The notes under the pieces were generated by a model. The model searched no databases. It saw nothing but the letters and a program-made list of their open reading frames with translations, and was not told where the DNA came from. Positions 42,804 to 51,230 of a stretch of 64,000 nt of DNA are shown piece after piece (positions within the stretch are counted from its first letter, which is position 1; every line of letters begins with the position of its first letter). Position numbers and translations under genes: made by a program. The DNA is from Methylobacterium sp. E-045. GTDB taxonomy: Bacteria > Pseudomonadota > Alphaproteobacteria > Rhizobiales > Beijerinckiaceae. The DNA is taken from the NCBI RefSeq assembly GCF_022829685.1, contig NZ_JAKSYE010000086.1:124001-188000 (forward strand). The letters are read 5' to 3'.

Positions 42804-43229
42804 TCAGGCGGTAGCGACGCGGCGCCCGTGCTCGTCGACGACGCGCTCGCCATCCTCCTTGACGAACTCGCCCTGTTGGGCGGGAAGGAGGTCGAGGACC
42901 GCCTCGGAGGGGCGGCACAGGGCAACACCCAGTGGGGTGACGACCAAGGGGCGGTTCAGCAGGATCGGATGCTCGCCGATGGCATCCAGAAGCTGATCGT
43001 CCGTCAGGCTCGGGTCCGAGAGGCCGAGCTCGCCGAAGGGCGTACCCTTCTCACGGAGCAGATCACGGACCTTCACGCCCGCCCGCTCGGCAAGCTGGCG
43101 CACCAGGGTCCGGTTTGGGGGCGTCTTCAGGTACTCGACCACGTGCGGCTCGATGCCGGCGTTGCGGATGAGGGCTAGGGTATTGCGGGACGTGCCGCAA
43201 TCCGGGTTGTGGTAGATCACGACGTCCAT
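42804..43229 (-). CDS. arsC: Arsenate reductase ArsC (glutaredoxin type)
   Basis: The 141-residue protein has the catalytic motif NPDCGTSRNT with Cys11 and the substrate-binding Args of the glutaredoxin-linked family (including RPLVVTPLG near 92). It reduces arsenate to arsenite for ArsB to export. ATG overlaps the arsR stop by 1 nt. The C-terminus is close to the usual length. Confidence 0.95.
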   Translation of the reverse strand: MDVVIYHNPDCGTSRNTLALIRNAGIEPHVVEYLKTPPNRTLVRQLAERAGVKVRDLLREKGTPFGELGLSDPSLTDDQLLDAIGEHPILLNRPLVVTPLGVALCRPSEAVLDLLPAQQGEFVKEDGERVVDEHGRRVATA

Positions 43230-43576
43230 CAGGCGGTCTCCGTGCAACAGGCGGCGAGGGCAGCGACAGCCGGGGCGCAGACCTCGGGGCGTCCCTGGCA
43301 GCAGTCGCGCATCAGGAACTGGATGAGCTCGGACAGGTCCGGGTAGGCGGCGCTGTAGATGATCGAGCGCCCCTCCCGCCGGGAGGTGACCAGCCCCGAA
43401 TGGCTGAGCTCCTTGAGGTGGAACGACAGGTTGGTGCCGGACACGCCGACCGCCTCGGCCAGCATGCCGGCCGCCATGCCCTCCGGCCCGGCGGTGACGA
43501 GCTGGCGCACGATGCGCAGGCGATGCTCCTGGCCGAGGGCCGCGAAGGCCGCCACGGCTTGCCGTTCGTCCATCAT
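43229..43576 (-). CDS. arsR: Arsenic-responsive repressor ArsR
   Basis: The 115-residue protein has an ArsR winged helix (about 10-85, MLAEAVGVSGTNLSFHLKELSHSGLV) and Cys residues near the C-terminus (RDCC at about 90-93, VC about 100, ACC at about 110), a layout seen in ArsR proteins that bind As(III) at the C-terminal end. It would release the operator on binding arsenite. Divergent from arsH with a dyad operator between. Confidence 0.94.
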   Translation of the reverse strand: MMDERQAVAAFAALGQEHRLRIVRQLVTAGPEGMAAGMLAEAVGVSGTNLSFHLKELSHSGLVTSRREGRSIIYSAAYPDLSELIQFLMRDCCQGRPEVCAPAVAALAACCTETA

Positions 43577-43588
43577 GATGTCAATATC

Positions 43589-43602
43589 TCAACCATCGTT
43601 GA
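43589..43602. promoter_or_regulatory. ArsR operator between arsR and arsH
   Basis: TCAAC-CATC-GTTGA is a perfect 5+5 dyad in the 47-nt gap between the divergent arsR and arsH starts. Similar inverted repeats are bound by ArsR-family repressors. Confidence 0.75.
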
Positions 43603-43623
43603 AACGTAGAGGAACGAAACGTC

Positions 43624-44376
43624 TTGGACAAGCCCCTGCAGCCCTTCGCCGATGGAATGCCGAACCTGAGCGAGGGGCATTTCGTGGTCCCGACGACCGA
43701 CGCCCTGCACGTGAAGACACCGTTCACCCACGCCCCGCGCTTCCTGATCCTGTACGGATCGCTCCGTGAGCGCTCGTTCAGCCGCCTCCTCGCCTACGAG
43801 GCCGCGCGCCTGTTGGAGGCGATGGGCGGCGAGGTGCGGATCTACGACGCGCACGGCCTGCCGCTGCCCGACGACGCCACGGCCGATCACCCGAAGGTCC
43901 AGGAACTCCGAAACCTCTCGATCTGGTCGGAGGGCCACGTCTGGGTCAGCCCCGAGCGACACGGCGCCATGACCGGGGTCATCAAGAGCCAGATCGACTG
44001 GCTGCCGCTCTCGGAGGGTTCGGTGCGCCCGACGCAGGGGCGGACGCTCGCCGTGATGCAGGTCTCCGGCGGCTCGCAGTCGTTCAACGCGGTCAACAGC
44101 CTCCGCGTGCTCGGTCGCTGGATGCGGATGATCACCATCCCGAACCAGTCCTCGGTCCCGATGGCGTACAAGGAGTTCGACGACGCCGGCCGGATGAAGC
44201 CGGGTCCGCTCTACGACCGGGTGGTCGATGTCTGCGAGGAGCTGATGAAGTTCACGCTCCTCACGCGCGAGCGATCCGACTACCTCGTCGACCGGTATTC
44301 GGAACGCAAGGAGCGCGAGCCCGAAAGGCTCAAGGCCGTCGCCGTCGACATCGGGTTCGTGAAGCGACCCTCCTGA
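43624..44376 (+). CDS. arsH: Organoarsenical oxidase / NADPH-dependent FMN reductase ArsH
   Basis: The 250-residue flavoprotein has the ArsH patterns [25 protein letters not shown] (about 40-65) and [21 protein letters not shown] (about 115-135) for FMN binding. ArsH uses NADPH and FMN to oxidise trivalent organoarsenicals and confers resistance to them. The start is TTG with GAGGA upstream. It is divergent from arsRCB and shares the operator. Confidence 0.94.
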   Translation: MDKPLQPFADGMPNLSEGHFVVPTTDALHVKTPFTHAPRFLILYGSLRERSFSRLLAYEAARLLEAMGGEVRIYDAHGLPLPDDATADHPKVQELRNLSIWSEGHVWVSPERHGAMTGVIKSQIDWLPLSEGSVRPTQGRTLAVMQVSGGSQSFNAVNSLRVLGRWMRMITIPNQSSVPMAYKEFDDAGRMKPGPLYDRVVDVCEELMKFTLLTRERSDYLVDRYSERKEREPERLKAVAVDIGFVKRPS

Positions 44377-44400
44377 TCTGCACGTCCACGCCGACCTCTT

Positions 44401-44897
44401 CTACGCCATCGCCTCGCCCGGTAGGATAGCGATCCCTATTTCAAGGGCTCCACGACCGTAAGCACAAGAGTCTGAGCGCTGGGGCACGTCGGCCGCCACG
44501 ATGGCGACCACGGGGGCCGTCTCGTCGGGGCGCCGACGATCGCGACGTGGACGGATCCTTCGCCAACGTCGACGGCGGTCAGCTTCACTAGGCTCAGCTG
44601 GAGCTTCCGCATGCCGCCTCGGTCAGCGAGGGGGACCGGACGGAGTGGAGCGTCCCCGAGACGTAGACGAGGTCGCGGACGTCCGTGCCCGGCGCGTCGG
44701 CCTCGGCGATGGAGGCGATCGGCTCCGCAGTCAGGAGCAGAAATTTCGCTAGGCATCACGTCCTCCTTGGCCTTGCGCCGAACGAACCCCGCCCAGGTCC
44801 GGACGGTCCCGTGCGTCGCTGTCTCCAGCACCGCCACTTCGGAGAGGGTCGACGCGGTCAGGCGGCGAGCGAGGATGGCCAGGAGTGGGATGGTCAC
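44401..44897 (-). pseudogene. Frameshift-broken phage-type small genes
   Basis: The minus strand carries coding-like segments in three frames: TIPLLAILARRLTASTLSEVAVLETATHGT... from a GTG at 44897, then FLLLTAEPIASIAEADAPGTDVRDLVYVSGTL, then LQLSLVKLTAVDVGEGSVHVAIV, then DETAPVVAIVAADVPQRSDS. Each joins the next only if a base is added or removed (near 44750, 44620 and 44530). The segments read like two small adjacent phage genes. The GTG overlaps the stop of the upstream DUF4376-like pseudogene (GTGA). I take it as decayed DNA; sequencing error is the alternative. Confidence 0.6.
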
Positions 44898-45376
44898 GAC
44901 GCCGCCTTCAAGACGATCGCGTCGACGTCGGCGAAGGCGCCGTCGACCTCCGCGGTGGTGATGGCGCCGGCGCCGATGCCGGCGGCGACCTGGTTGTAGA
45001 CCGCCAGACAGACGCCAATGTGCCTCCGGATCTGCAGGCTCAGCACCTTCAAGCGGTCGTTCGTGAGGGGCCGATCTACCCCGTCGGCGAACGTCCACGG
45101 GTCGCTGTCCTTCCGGGCGTCGAGCAGCGTCGCGGTGACCTCGCTTAGCGTGCGCGTCAGGGCCCGCTCGTTGACGGCGACCGCCCAGCCGTCCCACGTC
45201 GTGCCGCCCGCCTCGGCCGCTAGGTGCGCCTCGTATGCGTAGGCCAGGACAGCGGCCGCGTCGGGCGGAGCCGGAGCGTTCGGATCGAGCCAGTAGCCAT
45301 CGGCCTGTTGGGCCTACCTGAGCCACAGCCAGGCGCCGACCGCGTCGCAGATGACGTCGAGGGAGAGACTAACCAT
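44894..45376 (-). pseudogene. Phage-type DUF4376-like gene with in-frame TAG
   Basis: From ATG 45376 the frame reads MVSLSLDVICDAVGAWLWLR, stops at TAG (45316-45314), then continues AQQADGYWLDPNAPAPPD... to a TGA at 44894. The second part has a helical region with VNERALTRTLSEVTATLLDARKD and DRPLTNDRLKVLSLQIRRHIG, resembling phage tail-associated DUF4376 proteins. No start codon exists soon after the TAG, so translation would need read-through. One base change (TAG from TAC or TAT) would restore it. Confidence 0.6.
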
Positions 45377-45847
45377 GTGAGATAGCGTGGACCGGGGGCG
45401 TTAAGGGGGTGAACGTCACGTGGGGCCCTGAAACATAACACCCCCCGACCCCGGGGGCCGGAGGGTGCGCTCAGGATGTGGTGCATCGCGAGGACGACGG
45501 ATACGTCGACAGCCTAGAATATACCCCACCGAACAGCATCGGACAAGCAAAAAGAGGGCGAATAACGACGGTCTAGCAAGGGGTAAGCGGCGGTTCTAGA
45601 CTTGGAACAACGGCGGTCCAGTAGGGGGTAGAGCCATTCCTACGACCCCCCCTGAGCGTCGACGGCCAGCCACATCCAGGGAGGGCGGCGCAGAACGTCA
45701 CGGTAGTGAGCTACACCAGGGAACGGGGCGGGCGGCAGCGACGGGGAAGGTAGCAGGGGGACGACGGCGGGATGACGACCCGCGGGGAACCAGGAGGCCC
45801 GGGCCCAAGGGGACAACGGGGGCCCAGGGGCCCATATGTGGAACCAA
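45377..45847. other. 471-bp non-coding stretch with degenerate tandem repeats
   Basis: No gene is supported. The plus strand is purine-rich with many G runs, unlike its flanks. Three loosely similar units spaced 22-23 nt apart start at GGTCTAG (45570), GGTTCTAG (45592) and GGTCCAG (45615), each followed by a GGGGTA- or GGAAC-like segment. They could be degenerate iterons or protein-binding sites, or chance. GC-rich inverted segments occur near 45440-45460 and 45800-45830. Confidence 0.4.
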
Positions 45848-47086
45848 TCACCCGATTATCGTTGAGGGAGAACGGGTTACAGCGCCGAGAACGCCCGTCA
45901 GGATTTCGTCCATCTTGGCCTCCATCCACGGGCCCTTGGAGGCCGGTACGATGAAGCTATCGTGGACGGGCAGGCAGGGGATGGACGCCTTCTCGCAGGC
46001 CTTGAGGACATCCACCGCCATGGCGCTGTCTACGGCCATGCAGCGGATCCCACGGTCTGCAGCGATGTCTGCGGCGATGGGGGTGTTCCGCGCCACGACG
46101 GCCTTGAGCAGGCCGCGGGTGTAGTCCCAGCCGTGCTCCCAGTCGTCCTTGTCCATAATGGCCGCCGCTGCCGCGTTCATGGTCTTCGCGTTCAAGGCGA
46201 CGTTGAGGGCGAGCTTGCCCTCGTCACGGGGGAATGTTCCCGTGACGTAGGGATCGTGGCGCAAGACGTGACCACGGGCTGCGTAGAGGATCCGCGGATG
46301 GAGGGTGGCGAAGTCCGGCTCGAAGGCCGCCTCGCCGTTGATGAGGAGCTCCCGGCGGCGTCCCTTGGGGAGGTTCTGCCACCATCCGTAGAGCCGGCCG
46401 TGGCGGTCCCAACGGCCACGGCCGAACACGCGGTAAACCTCGGGGCTCGGGGTCGGGACGACGCTGGCCCACGTCCCCTTCTCCTTGCGGTCGTTGCGGG
46501 CCCGGACAACGCGCGTGGCGTGCTCCCACCCGTCGCCCGTCGGCATCGTGACCGAGACGTTGCCGAGGTAGGCATTGATGCGGTCGAGCTCGGCCTCCAG
46601 GCGTCGCGTCTGACGTGTCGGGTCGTAGCCGATGACGTCGCCGGCCTCGTCCTTGAGGATGAGGCGGCAGCGGCGCGTCTCGTACTCGAAGGGCGCGTCG
46701 CGGAAGGCGTGGACGAGGTCGGGGGTCGCACGCAGGCGGCTCTGCATCCCGGTGGAGAGGTGGTCGCCAGGGCGGGCCCGGACCTCCTCGATCAGCCCGA
46801 GCTCGACGAGTTCAGCCACGGCGGCGAGCACGCGGTCGTAGGTGTAGGGCAGGCCCATGTACCGCGATTGACCGGCGTAGAACGCCTTGCGGCGCGAGTA
46901 GCTGACCCAGCGATCCTCGCCGGGCGCCATGTCGGCCGCGATGCACGCGGCCGCGAGGACGCTGCGCCTGGCGACGTCCTGCCTGCGATCGGGGATGTCG
47001 GGGATGCCGGCGGCCGAGAGGATGTTCTCCGGGATGCGCCAGTGGAAATCGAGGGCGCGGTCGCGCGCCTGTGCCGTGTTGAGCAT
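45848..47086 (-). CDS. Protein with polymerase-palm-like motifs (family A / single-subunit type)
   Basis: The 412-residue protein has no family I can name, but its C-terminal half shows three spaced motifs. EPDFATLHPRILYA (about 273-286) resembles motif A of family A polymerases (D-Y-S-x-x-E/H-x-R). RDEGKLALNVALNA (about 303-316) resembles motif B (R-x3-K-x3-N). LPVHDSFIVPA (about 378-388) resembles motif C (HDE/HDS). The N-terminal half (about 1-200) looks like a winged-helix-rich region, and YGWWQNLPKGRRRELLING lies just before motif A. A palindromic operator lies 12 nt upstream of the start. It is in the prophage-like region. I infer a small nucleic-acid polymerase or a relative; this is untested. 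Confidence 0.55.
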   Translation of the reverse strand: MLNTAQARDRALDFHWRIPENILSAAGIPDIPDRRQDVARRSVLAAACIAADMAPGEDRWVSYSRRKAFYAGQSRYMGLPYTYDRVLAAVAELVELGLIEEVRARPGDHLSTGMQSRLRATPDLVHAFRDAPFEYETRRCRLILKDEAGDVIGYDPTRQTRRLEAELDRINAYLGNVSVTMPTGDGWEHATRVVRARNDRKEKGTWASVVPTPSPEVYRVFGRGRWDRHGRLYGWWQNLPKGRRRELLINGEAAFEPDFATLHPRILYAARGHVLRHDPYVTGTFPRDEGKLALNVALNAKTMNAAAAAIMDKDDWEHGWDYTRGLLKAVVARNTPIAADIAADRGIRCMAVDSAMAVDVLKACEKASIPCLPVHDSFIVPASKGPWMEAKMDEILTGVLGAVTRSPSTIIG

Positions 47087-47097
47087 GTCGTATCCAT

Positions 47098-47127
47098 CGA
47101 CACGTCAGGCACCACACCGCCGTGTCG
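47098..47127. promoter_or_regulatory. Inverted-repeat operator candidate upstream of polymerase-like gene
   Basis: CGACACG (47098-47104) and CGTGTCG (47121-47127) are perfect 7-bp inverted repeats separated by 16 nt, 12 nt upstream of the start codon. A phage repressor, for example the XRE protein at 47889, could bind. Confidence 0.45.
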
Positions 47128-47542
47128 GGACCGATGATCCGCTCGAAATTAGCCTTAGTCTATGGGTCTGTGCTTTGGAGATCCACTGATATACTTCGCG
47201 AGACCAGTAGTTCTACCGCCCCGACGGGGTGCATGATCTCACGGGGGTAAAGCATCGATTTCAGCCTCGCCCACGGCCTAACTTCGAGGCACCGGAGGAT
47301 TCAGCCAACGAGCCCCGTGGACGGCTCCACGGGGCTCTAATGCGGTCGAAAATTTATTTGTGCTCGCATGCGGCCGTCGCCTGATGCCGTGAGGACATAT
47401 CGAATCCGCGAACAGCTTGGTGAGCTGGTGGCTCGAACTCCTAACCCGATCGGGGTCTACCCGATGACCTCGCGGCGGCCCTGGAGCGGGCCCTGTCGGC
47501 CGTGAAGCACATCGACGCCGGTAGGATCGGAGCCGAGGCGTG
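47128..47542. other. Non-coding stretch with a decayed 3' gene end
   Basis: No complete gene is seen. The last part (about 47459-47543) reads PDRGLPDDLAAALERALSAV and then KHIDAGRIGAEA and a TGA that overlaps the ATG of the next broken gene. This looks like the end of a small phage gene whose 5' part is lost behind an in-frame TAA. A rightward promoter is not evident. Confidence 0.4.
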
Positions 47543-47941
47543 ATGCCCAGTGACCAGGCGTTCCTACTCACCTTCGCAGGCCTGCTGCGAGTCGGCATCC
47601 TCGCCGACCCTGTCCCGACCTACCGGGCATGCCGATCGGCTTGCGCCGCCCTTGGGGACGCATCCGTGCCCGTTGACTACACCTGACCGATTCGCGCGGT
47701 CCGCTTAGTCCACGAGGAGGATTGGGAGAGTCGGCTGAGGCCCACCCCAACCGCGGCCGCCGTGCGGGCCACGCTGGCGAGCGAGGGCGTGGAGAGCGTC
47801 CTGGCACGGTGGGGCGGGCGCTACCGAGGCAAACTCATCGCGGCAGCGAACCGCGCCGCGCGCAGGTCACCGCCCGCCAGACATTCCCTTACGTGTCCGG
47901 GATCGGGGGCACGTCCGGAGGCGTCGCCTGCGTGTAGGTGA
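47543..47941 (+). pseudogene. Broken phage-type gene with in-frame TGA
   Basis: From ATG 47543 the frame reads MPSDQAFLLTFAGLLRVGIL to a TGA at 47687-47689, then goes on in the same frame with IRAVRLVHEEDWESRLR and TAAAVRATLASEGVESVLARWGGRYR. Both parts read like one coding sequence, and TGG to TGA would explain the break. The tail overlaps the convergent XRE gene and is probably not original coding. Family unknown. Confidence 0.5.
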
Positions 47942-48152
47942 CGGTCTGCACCGTGTAGTCGGGCGTGCCTGAGAAGCTGATGCCCAAGCCGGCGTAAAAC
48001 CCCATCACGGAGTGGAGCGCGCTCAGGGACGACTTCCTCATCTCGACGGCGACCATGGTCCTCTGGGACAGGCCGACGCGTCGGGAAATTTCGTCCTGCG
48101 TCAGGCCGACGAGGGTCCGCGCGGCGCGCAGCTGCATTGGGGAGGGATACAC
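47889..48152 (-). CDS. XRE-family helix-turn-helix protein
   Basis: The 87-residue protein has a Cro/CI-type HTH: QLRAARTLVGLTQDEISRRVGLSQRTMVAVE (about 7-37) is the full motif. The C-terminus has no recognisable domain. It is divergent from the gene at 48357 and is a plausible phage-type repressor of the antirepressor operon. Confidence 0.8.
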   Translation of the reverse strand: MYPSPMQLRAARTLVGLTQDEISRRVGLSQRTMVAVEMRKSSLSALHSVMGFYAGLGISFSGTPDYTVQTVTYTQATPPDVPPIPDT

Positions 48153-48356
48153 GACGAGGCACTCCGAGCCGGATTCGATGGAAGGCCATTATCACCAAAG
48201 CGCCCGAAACGTGCAATGACGGCACATCGACTCGCGTTCTCAGAAGAAGGTGATATCCTCCGATTCGTGCCGACATCGCCGGATCCACTGGCGAAAAAAA
48301 TGGCCCCGGAAGCGCGCGAACGCCGCCGAGGCCTGGTCAGCCACAGGAGCATCCCC

Positions 48357-48989
48357 GTGACCGAACCGTGCACCCACCTTACCACCACGACCGCCCCGAA
48401 CGGTAGCCTCGCCGCGTCCCTCGCCCAGGGAATTTCGCAGTACGCCGAGCGCTTCGAGGAGGCCTCGGTCCTTGAGATCGCGGCGGCCATGAGCGTCGAG
48501 GATCCCCACGCGGCGCGGTCGTTCCTCCTGGAGCGCACTGCCGAGCCGGCGTTCCCGATGCTGCGCAGGAGCGTCCTCGGTACGATCGAGCTCCGGATCG
48601 AGGCCGCCAAAGCCGCTGCGCGTGACCGCCTCCTCCTGGTGACCGGCGACGACGCGCCGGGCGGGAAGAACGACAAGGCGCGCGAGGCGATCTTCCGCCG
48701 GGACCCGGGCGCATTTCTGCCGGGCGCCGAGGTCAGCAAAGTCCGCCCGTTCGCCCGGGCCTTCTGGCACGTCCTGATCGACGGGAAGGACGTGCCCTGC
48801 GTCTACGTCTGCCGGGCCGCCGTCGTGAGCGACCTGCACGACATGGTCGAATGCCTGGCCGGGAACAGACAGTACGAGCGGGGCATCGTCATCGGTGCGC
48901 CCGAGACCGCACGGGACATCGCCGGCCTACTGCCCCCGAACATCGCCTTCGTGGCCGTACCCCTCGCCACCGACGGGAGGCGCGCGTGA
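48357..48989 (+). CDS. Uncharacterised prophage protein upstream of the antirepressor
   Basis: The 210-residue frame starts at GTG with AGGAG 7 nt upstream. It has a helical N-terminal half (SLAASLAQGISQYAERFEEASVLEIAAAMS) and a C-terminal part with RPFARAFWHVLIDGKDVPCVYVC. I do not recognise a family. Its stop overlaps the GTG of the BRO gene (GTGA), so the two are translated together. A longer frame with an ATG at 48216 is possible but lacks a ribosome site. Confidence 0.65.
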   Translation: MTEPCTHLTTTTAPNGSLAASLAQGISQYAERFEEASVLEIAAAMSVEDPHAARSFLLERTAEPAFPMLRRSVLGTIELRIEAAKAAARDRLLLVTGDDAPGGKNDKAREAIFRRDPGAFLPGAEVSKVRPFARAFWHVLIDGKDVPCVYVCRAAVVSDLHDMVECLAGNRQYERGIVIGAPETARDIAGLLPPNIAFVAVPLATDGRRA

Positions 48990-49852
48990 ACGCCATCGTC
49001 CGCATCCCGGCCGCGCCGGCGATCTCGATCTTCCGCTTCGACAACCACGACATCCGCGTCGTGGAGATCGACGGGCAGCCCTGGTTCGTCGGCGCCGACG
49101 TCTGCAAGGCCGCCCGCCTCTCGAACCCGTCCGTCTCGCTCAAGGCGCTCGACGAGGACGAGAGGGCTAAGATCTTCTTAGGGCATCCCCAGGGCGAGGT
49201 CCTGGTCATCACCGAGGGCGGTCTCTACACCCTGCTGATGCGCAGCCAGCGTGCCCTCGTGAAGGGCGCGACGGCATGGCGGTTCCGTCGGTGGGCGATG
49301 AACGAGGTCCTCCCCGAGATCCGGCGGACCGGTTCCTACGCCGTGGCACCCGCCCCGACGCCGGTCGCGATCCCCGAGGACCTCGACGAGAACAGGGTGC
49401 TGAGGAGGATGCTCCTGGCCCGGATGGATCGGGAGGACGCCCTCGTCGAGCGCCTCGTCATCACAGACCAGGAGCTCATCGACACCTCTCGCCAGCTCAC
49501 CGCCTCGCAGCGGCAGGTACAGCGGGCCCTGCCGGCGGTGGAGTGCGTCGAGCGGTTCACCGAGAGCGAGGATCTCTACAGCCTCCAGGCCGGTGGCAAG
49601 GCCCTCGGGCAAAAGCCGAACAAGTTCATCGCTTGGCTGAAGGAGCGCGGCGACCTGTTGGATCTGAACAGGTCGAACCTCCCCCGGCAGGACCTCATCG
49701 ACCGTGCCCCGTTCCGCGTCCGGATCGAGGAGTACGGCGGCAAGCCCCGTGCGACGCCAAAGATGACGTCGAAGGGCATCCTCCACTACGGACGCGAGCT
49801 CTGCGTCTCCGTCGACTGGCGGGCCGCACGGGAGCCCGACCTGTTCGACTGA
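48986..49852 (+). CDS. Phage antirepressor with BRO-N and KilA-C-like domains
   Basis: The 288-residue protein has an N-terminal BRO domain (about 12-115: FDNHDIRVVEIDGQPWFVGADVC, then SLKALDEDERAKIF, TEGGLYTLLMRSQ, and WRFRRWAMNEVLPEIRRTGSY) and a C-terminal ANT/KilA-C-like domain (about 165-285: LPAVECVERFTESEDLYSLQ, LGQKPNKFIAWLKERGDL). These are phage antirepressors that switch off a repressor. It is the last gene of a two-gene operon with a strong terminator behind. Confidence 0.9.
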   Translation: MNAIVRIPAAPAISIFRFDNHDIRVVEIDGQPWFVGADVCKAARLSNPSVSLKALDEDERAKIFLGHPQGEVLVITEGGLYTLLMRSQRALVKGATAWRFRRWAMNEVLPEIRRTGSYAVAPAPTPVAIPEDLDENRVLRRMLLARMDREDALVERLVITDQELIDTSRQLTASQRQVQRALPAVECVERFTESEDLYSLQAGGKALGQKPNKFIAWLKERGDLLDLNRSNLPRQDLIDRAPFRVRIEEYGGKPRATPKMTSKGILHYGRELCVSVDWRAAREPDLFD

Positions 49853-49879
49853 CACCCCTCAGACTCTGAGTGGTGACGA

Positions 49880-49906
49880 GGGGCCCGGGTGACCGGGCCC
49901 CTTTTT
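49880..49906 (+). terminator. Rho-independent terminator after the antirepressor gene
   Basis: GGGGCCCGG (49880-49888) and CCGGGCCCC (49893-49901) form a perfect 9-bp stem with loop GTGA, followed by TTTTT. Confidence 0.9.
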
Positions 49907-50051
49907 CGTGACTGAAATCTGGTGCAGCGAAATGGGAGCGAAGGCCGGTTCGGTATCATTGGCAACCCGGCCCGGGCACGCCTGCGCACGGTTTCGGCAC
50001 GCTCTCAGCATATTTTCGCGCGTTTCAGTCCGCGCGATCGGCGTTACACCG

Positions 50052-50074
50052 CGAGCGAAATCCGGCCTCGCTCG
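50052..50074 (-). terminator. Hairpin downstream of the minus-strand prophage operon
   Basis: CGAGCGA (50052-50058) and TCGCTCG (50068-50074) form a 7-bp stem with a 9-nt loop about 43 nt past the last minus-strand gene. No T-run, so weak as a terminator. Confidence 0.3.
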
Positions 50075-50116
50075 TGGAGCGCGCTGCAGCACCCCCCGAT
50101 CCAGGCGCTCGGTGGC

Positions 50117-50437
50117 CTACGGGCACGGCCCCCCGGACGGCCGCCGCCGGTACCGGACGCCGTCGTGCAGCAGCACGCCGCTGGGCAGGAGGCTGAGCTC
50201 CGCCTCGTAGGGGACCGGCCGGCCCCCGTTGCCGTAGCACCGGGAGGCCGTCACCCGGCCGCCTGAGATCCTCGCCCCGTGGCACTCCATCAGATCGATG
50301 CCGACCTCGCCGGGGGCGGGCCCGACGACGATGGCGGGGACGTCGGCCCCCTCGGGGCAGTAGAGGCCCGGGGCGGGCTGGTAGGGGTCCGCCCCGGCCG
50401 GGCCAGCGAGCAGGGCGAGGATGGCGAGCGCACGCAT
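50117..50437 (-). CDS. Small secreted protein, prophage region
   Basis: The 106-residue protein has a short signal peptide (about 1-16, ending AGA) and a mature domain beginning DPYQPAPGLYCPEG with two further Cys (ECHG, RCYG). No family is recognised. It starts 1 nt after the metallophosphoesterase stop and is the last gene of the minus-strand operon. Four-Cys content suggests a disulfide-stabilised fold. Confidence 0.6.
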   Translation of the reverse strand: MRALAILALLAGPAGADPYQPAPGLYCPEGADVPAIVVGPAPGEVGIDLMECHGARISGGRVTASRCYGNGGRPVPYEAELSLLPSGVLLHDGVRYRRRPSGGPCP

Positions 50438-50438
50438 G

Positions 50439-51230
50439 TCAGATCTCCAGGACTAGGGACGGGTCGAAGGCGGGGTTCTCGCCCCGGCGGCCGCGCGGGT
50501 TCGCGAGGATGCGGGTCCCACCGATCCGGTAGTCGGCGGACCGGTGGATGTGCCCGTGGATCCAGAGATCCGGGGCGTGCTCCCCTTCGAGGACGCGGCT
50601 GCAGTCCGAGGCGTACGCGGCATCGATCGCCTGCAACGGACCCTGCCTGCCCAGCGACGCGGGATGCGGCGCATGGTGCGTGACGACGACGGTCGGGCCC
50701 GCGTGCGGCTCGGCTAGGGCGCGCTCGATCCGGCCGAGCTGGGCAACGTGCGCGGCCGCGGCCATCGGTGGCCGGAAAGCGTTCGTCTCGCCCGACGGGA
50801 GCCGCGTCCGGATCTGCCGATGATCCCGCATTCCGCCGACGCGGTCCCCGCACGTTGACTGCGCCAACACGCGGAACGGTTCGCCGAGGAGCTCATAGTC
50901 CGTCCAGAGCGTGGCCCCGACGAACCGCACGCCCTCGATGTCGAGGGTCTCCCCGACGGCGAGGATGTGAATGCCGGCGGCGGCCGCGGCCTCGCGCCCG
51001 CGTTCGAGTTCGCTCTGCCACCTCGACGCGTAGAAGTCGTGGTTCCCGGGGACGTAGATGACGCGCCGCACGAAGGGCACGACGCACGCCGCGAGCCAGG
51101 GGATGGACCTCCGCGTCAGGCCGTCGGCGACGTCGCCGGCGATGATCGCCACGTCGCACGGCGGGACGGCCGGGCCCTCCCAGCAGTCGGCGTCGTCGTG
51201 CACGTCACTGAAAATCCAGGCTCTCAGCAT
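50439..51230 (-). CDS. Calcineurin-like metallophosphoesterase
   Basis: The 263-residue protein has the metal-binding motifs in order: SDVHDD (about 8-13), GDVADG (about 33-38), PGNHDFY (about 61-67), VTHHAP (about 182-187) and HGHIHRS (about 222-228). These mark a two-metal phosphoesterase that could act on nucleotides, phosphoproteins or nucleic acid ends. It overlaps the gene upstream by 26 nt. Prophages often encode such enzymes; the substrate is unknown. Confidence 0.9.
   Translation of the reverse strand: MLRAWIFSDVHDDADCWEGPAVPPCDVAIIAGDVADGLTRRSIPWLAACVVPFVRRVIYVPGNHDFYASRWQSELERGREAAAAAGIHILAVGETLDIEGVRFVGATLWTDYELLGEPFRVLAQSTCGDRVGGMRDHRQIRTRLPSGETNAFRPPMAAAAHVAQLGRIERALAEPHAGPTVVVTHHAPHPASLGRQGPLQAIDAAYASDCSRVLEGEHAPDLWIHGHIHRSADYRIGGTRILANPRGRRGENPAFDPSLVLEI

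Noticed and set aside
45500-45700. Possible CRISPR-like spaced repeats
   Set aside because: The units are short, degenerate and only three, with no constant repeat/spacer structure and no cas genes.
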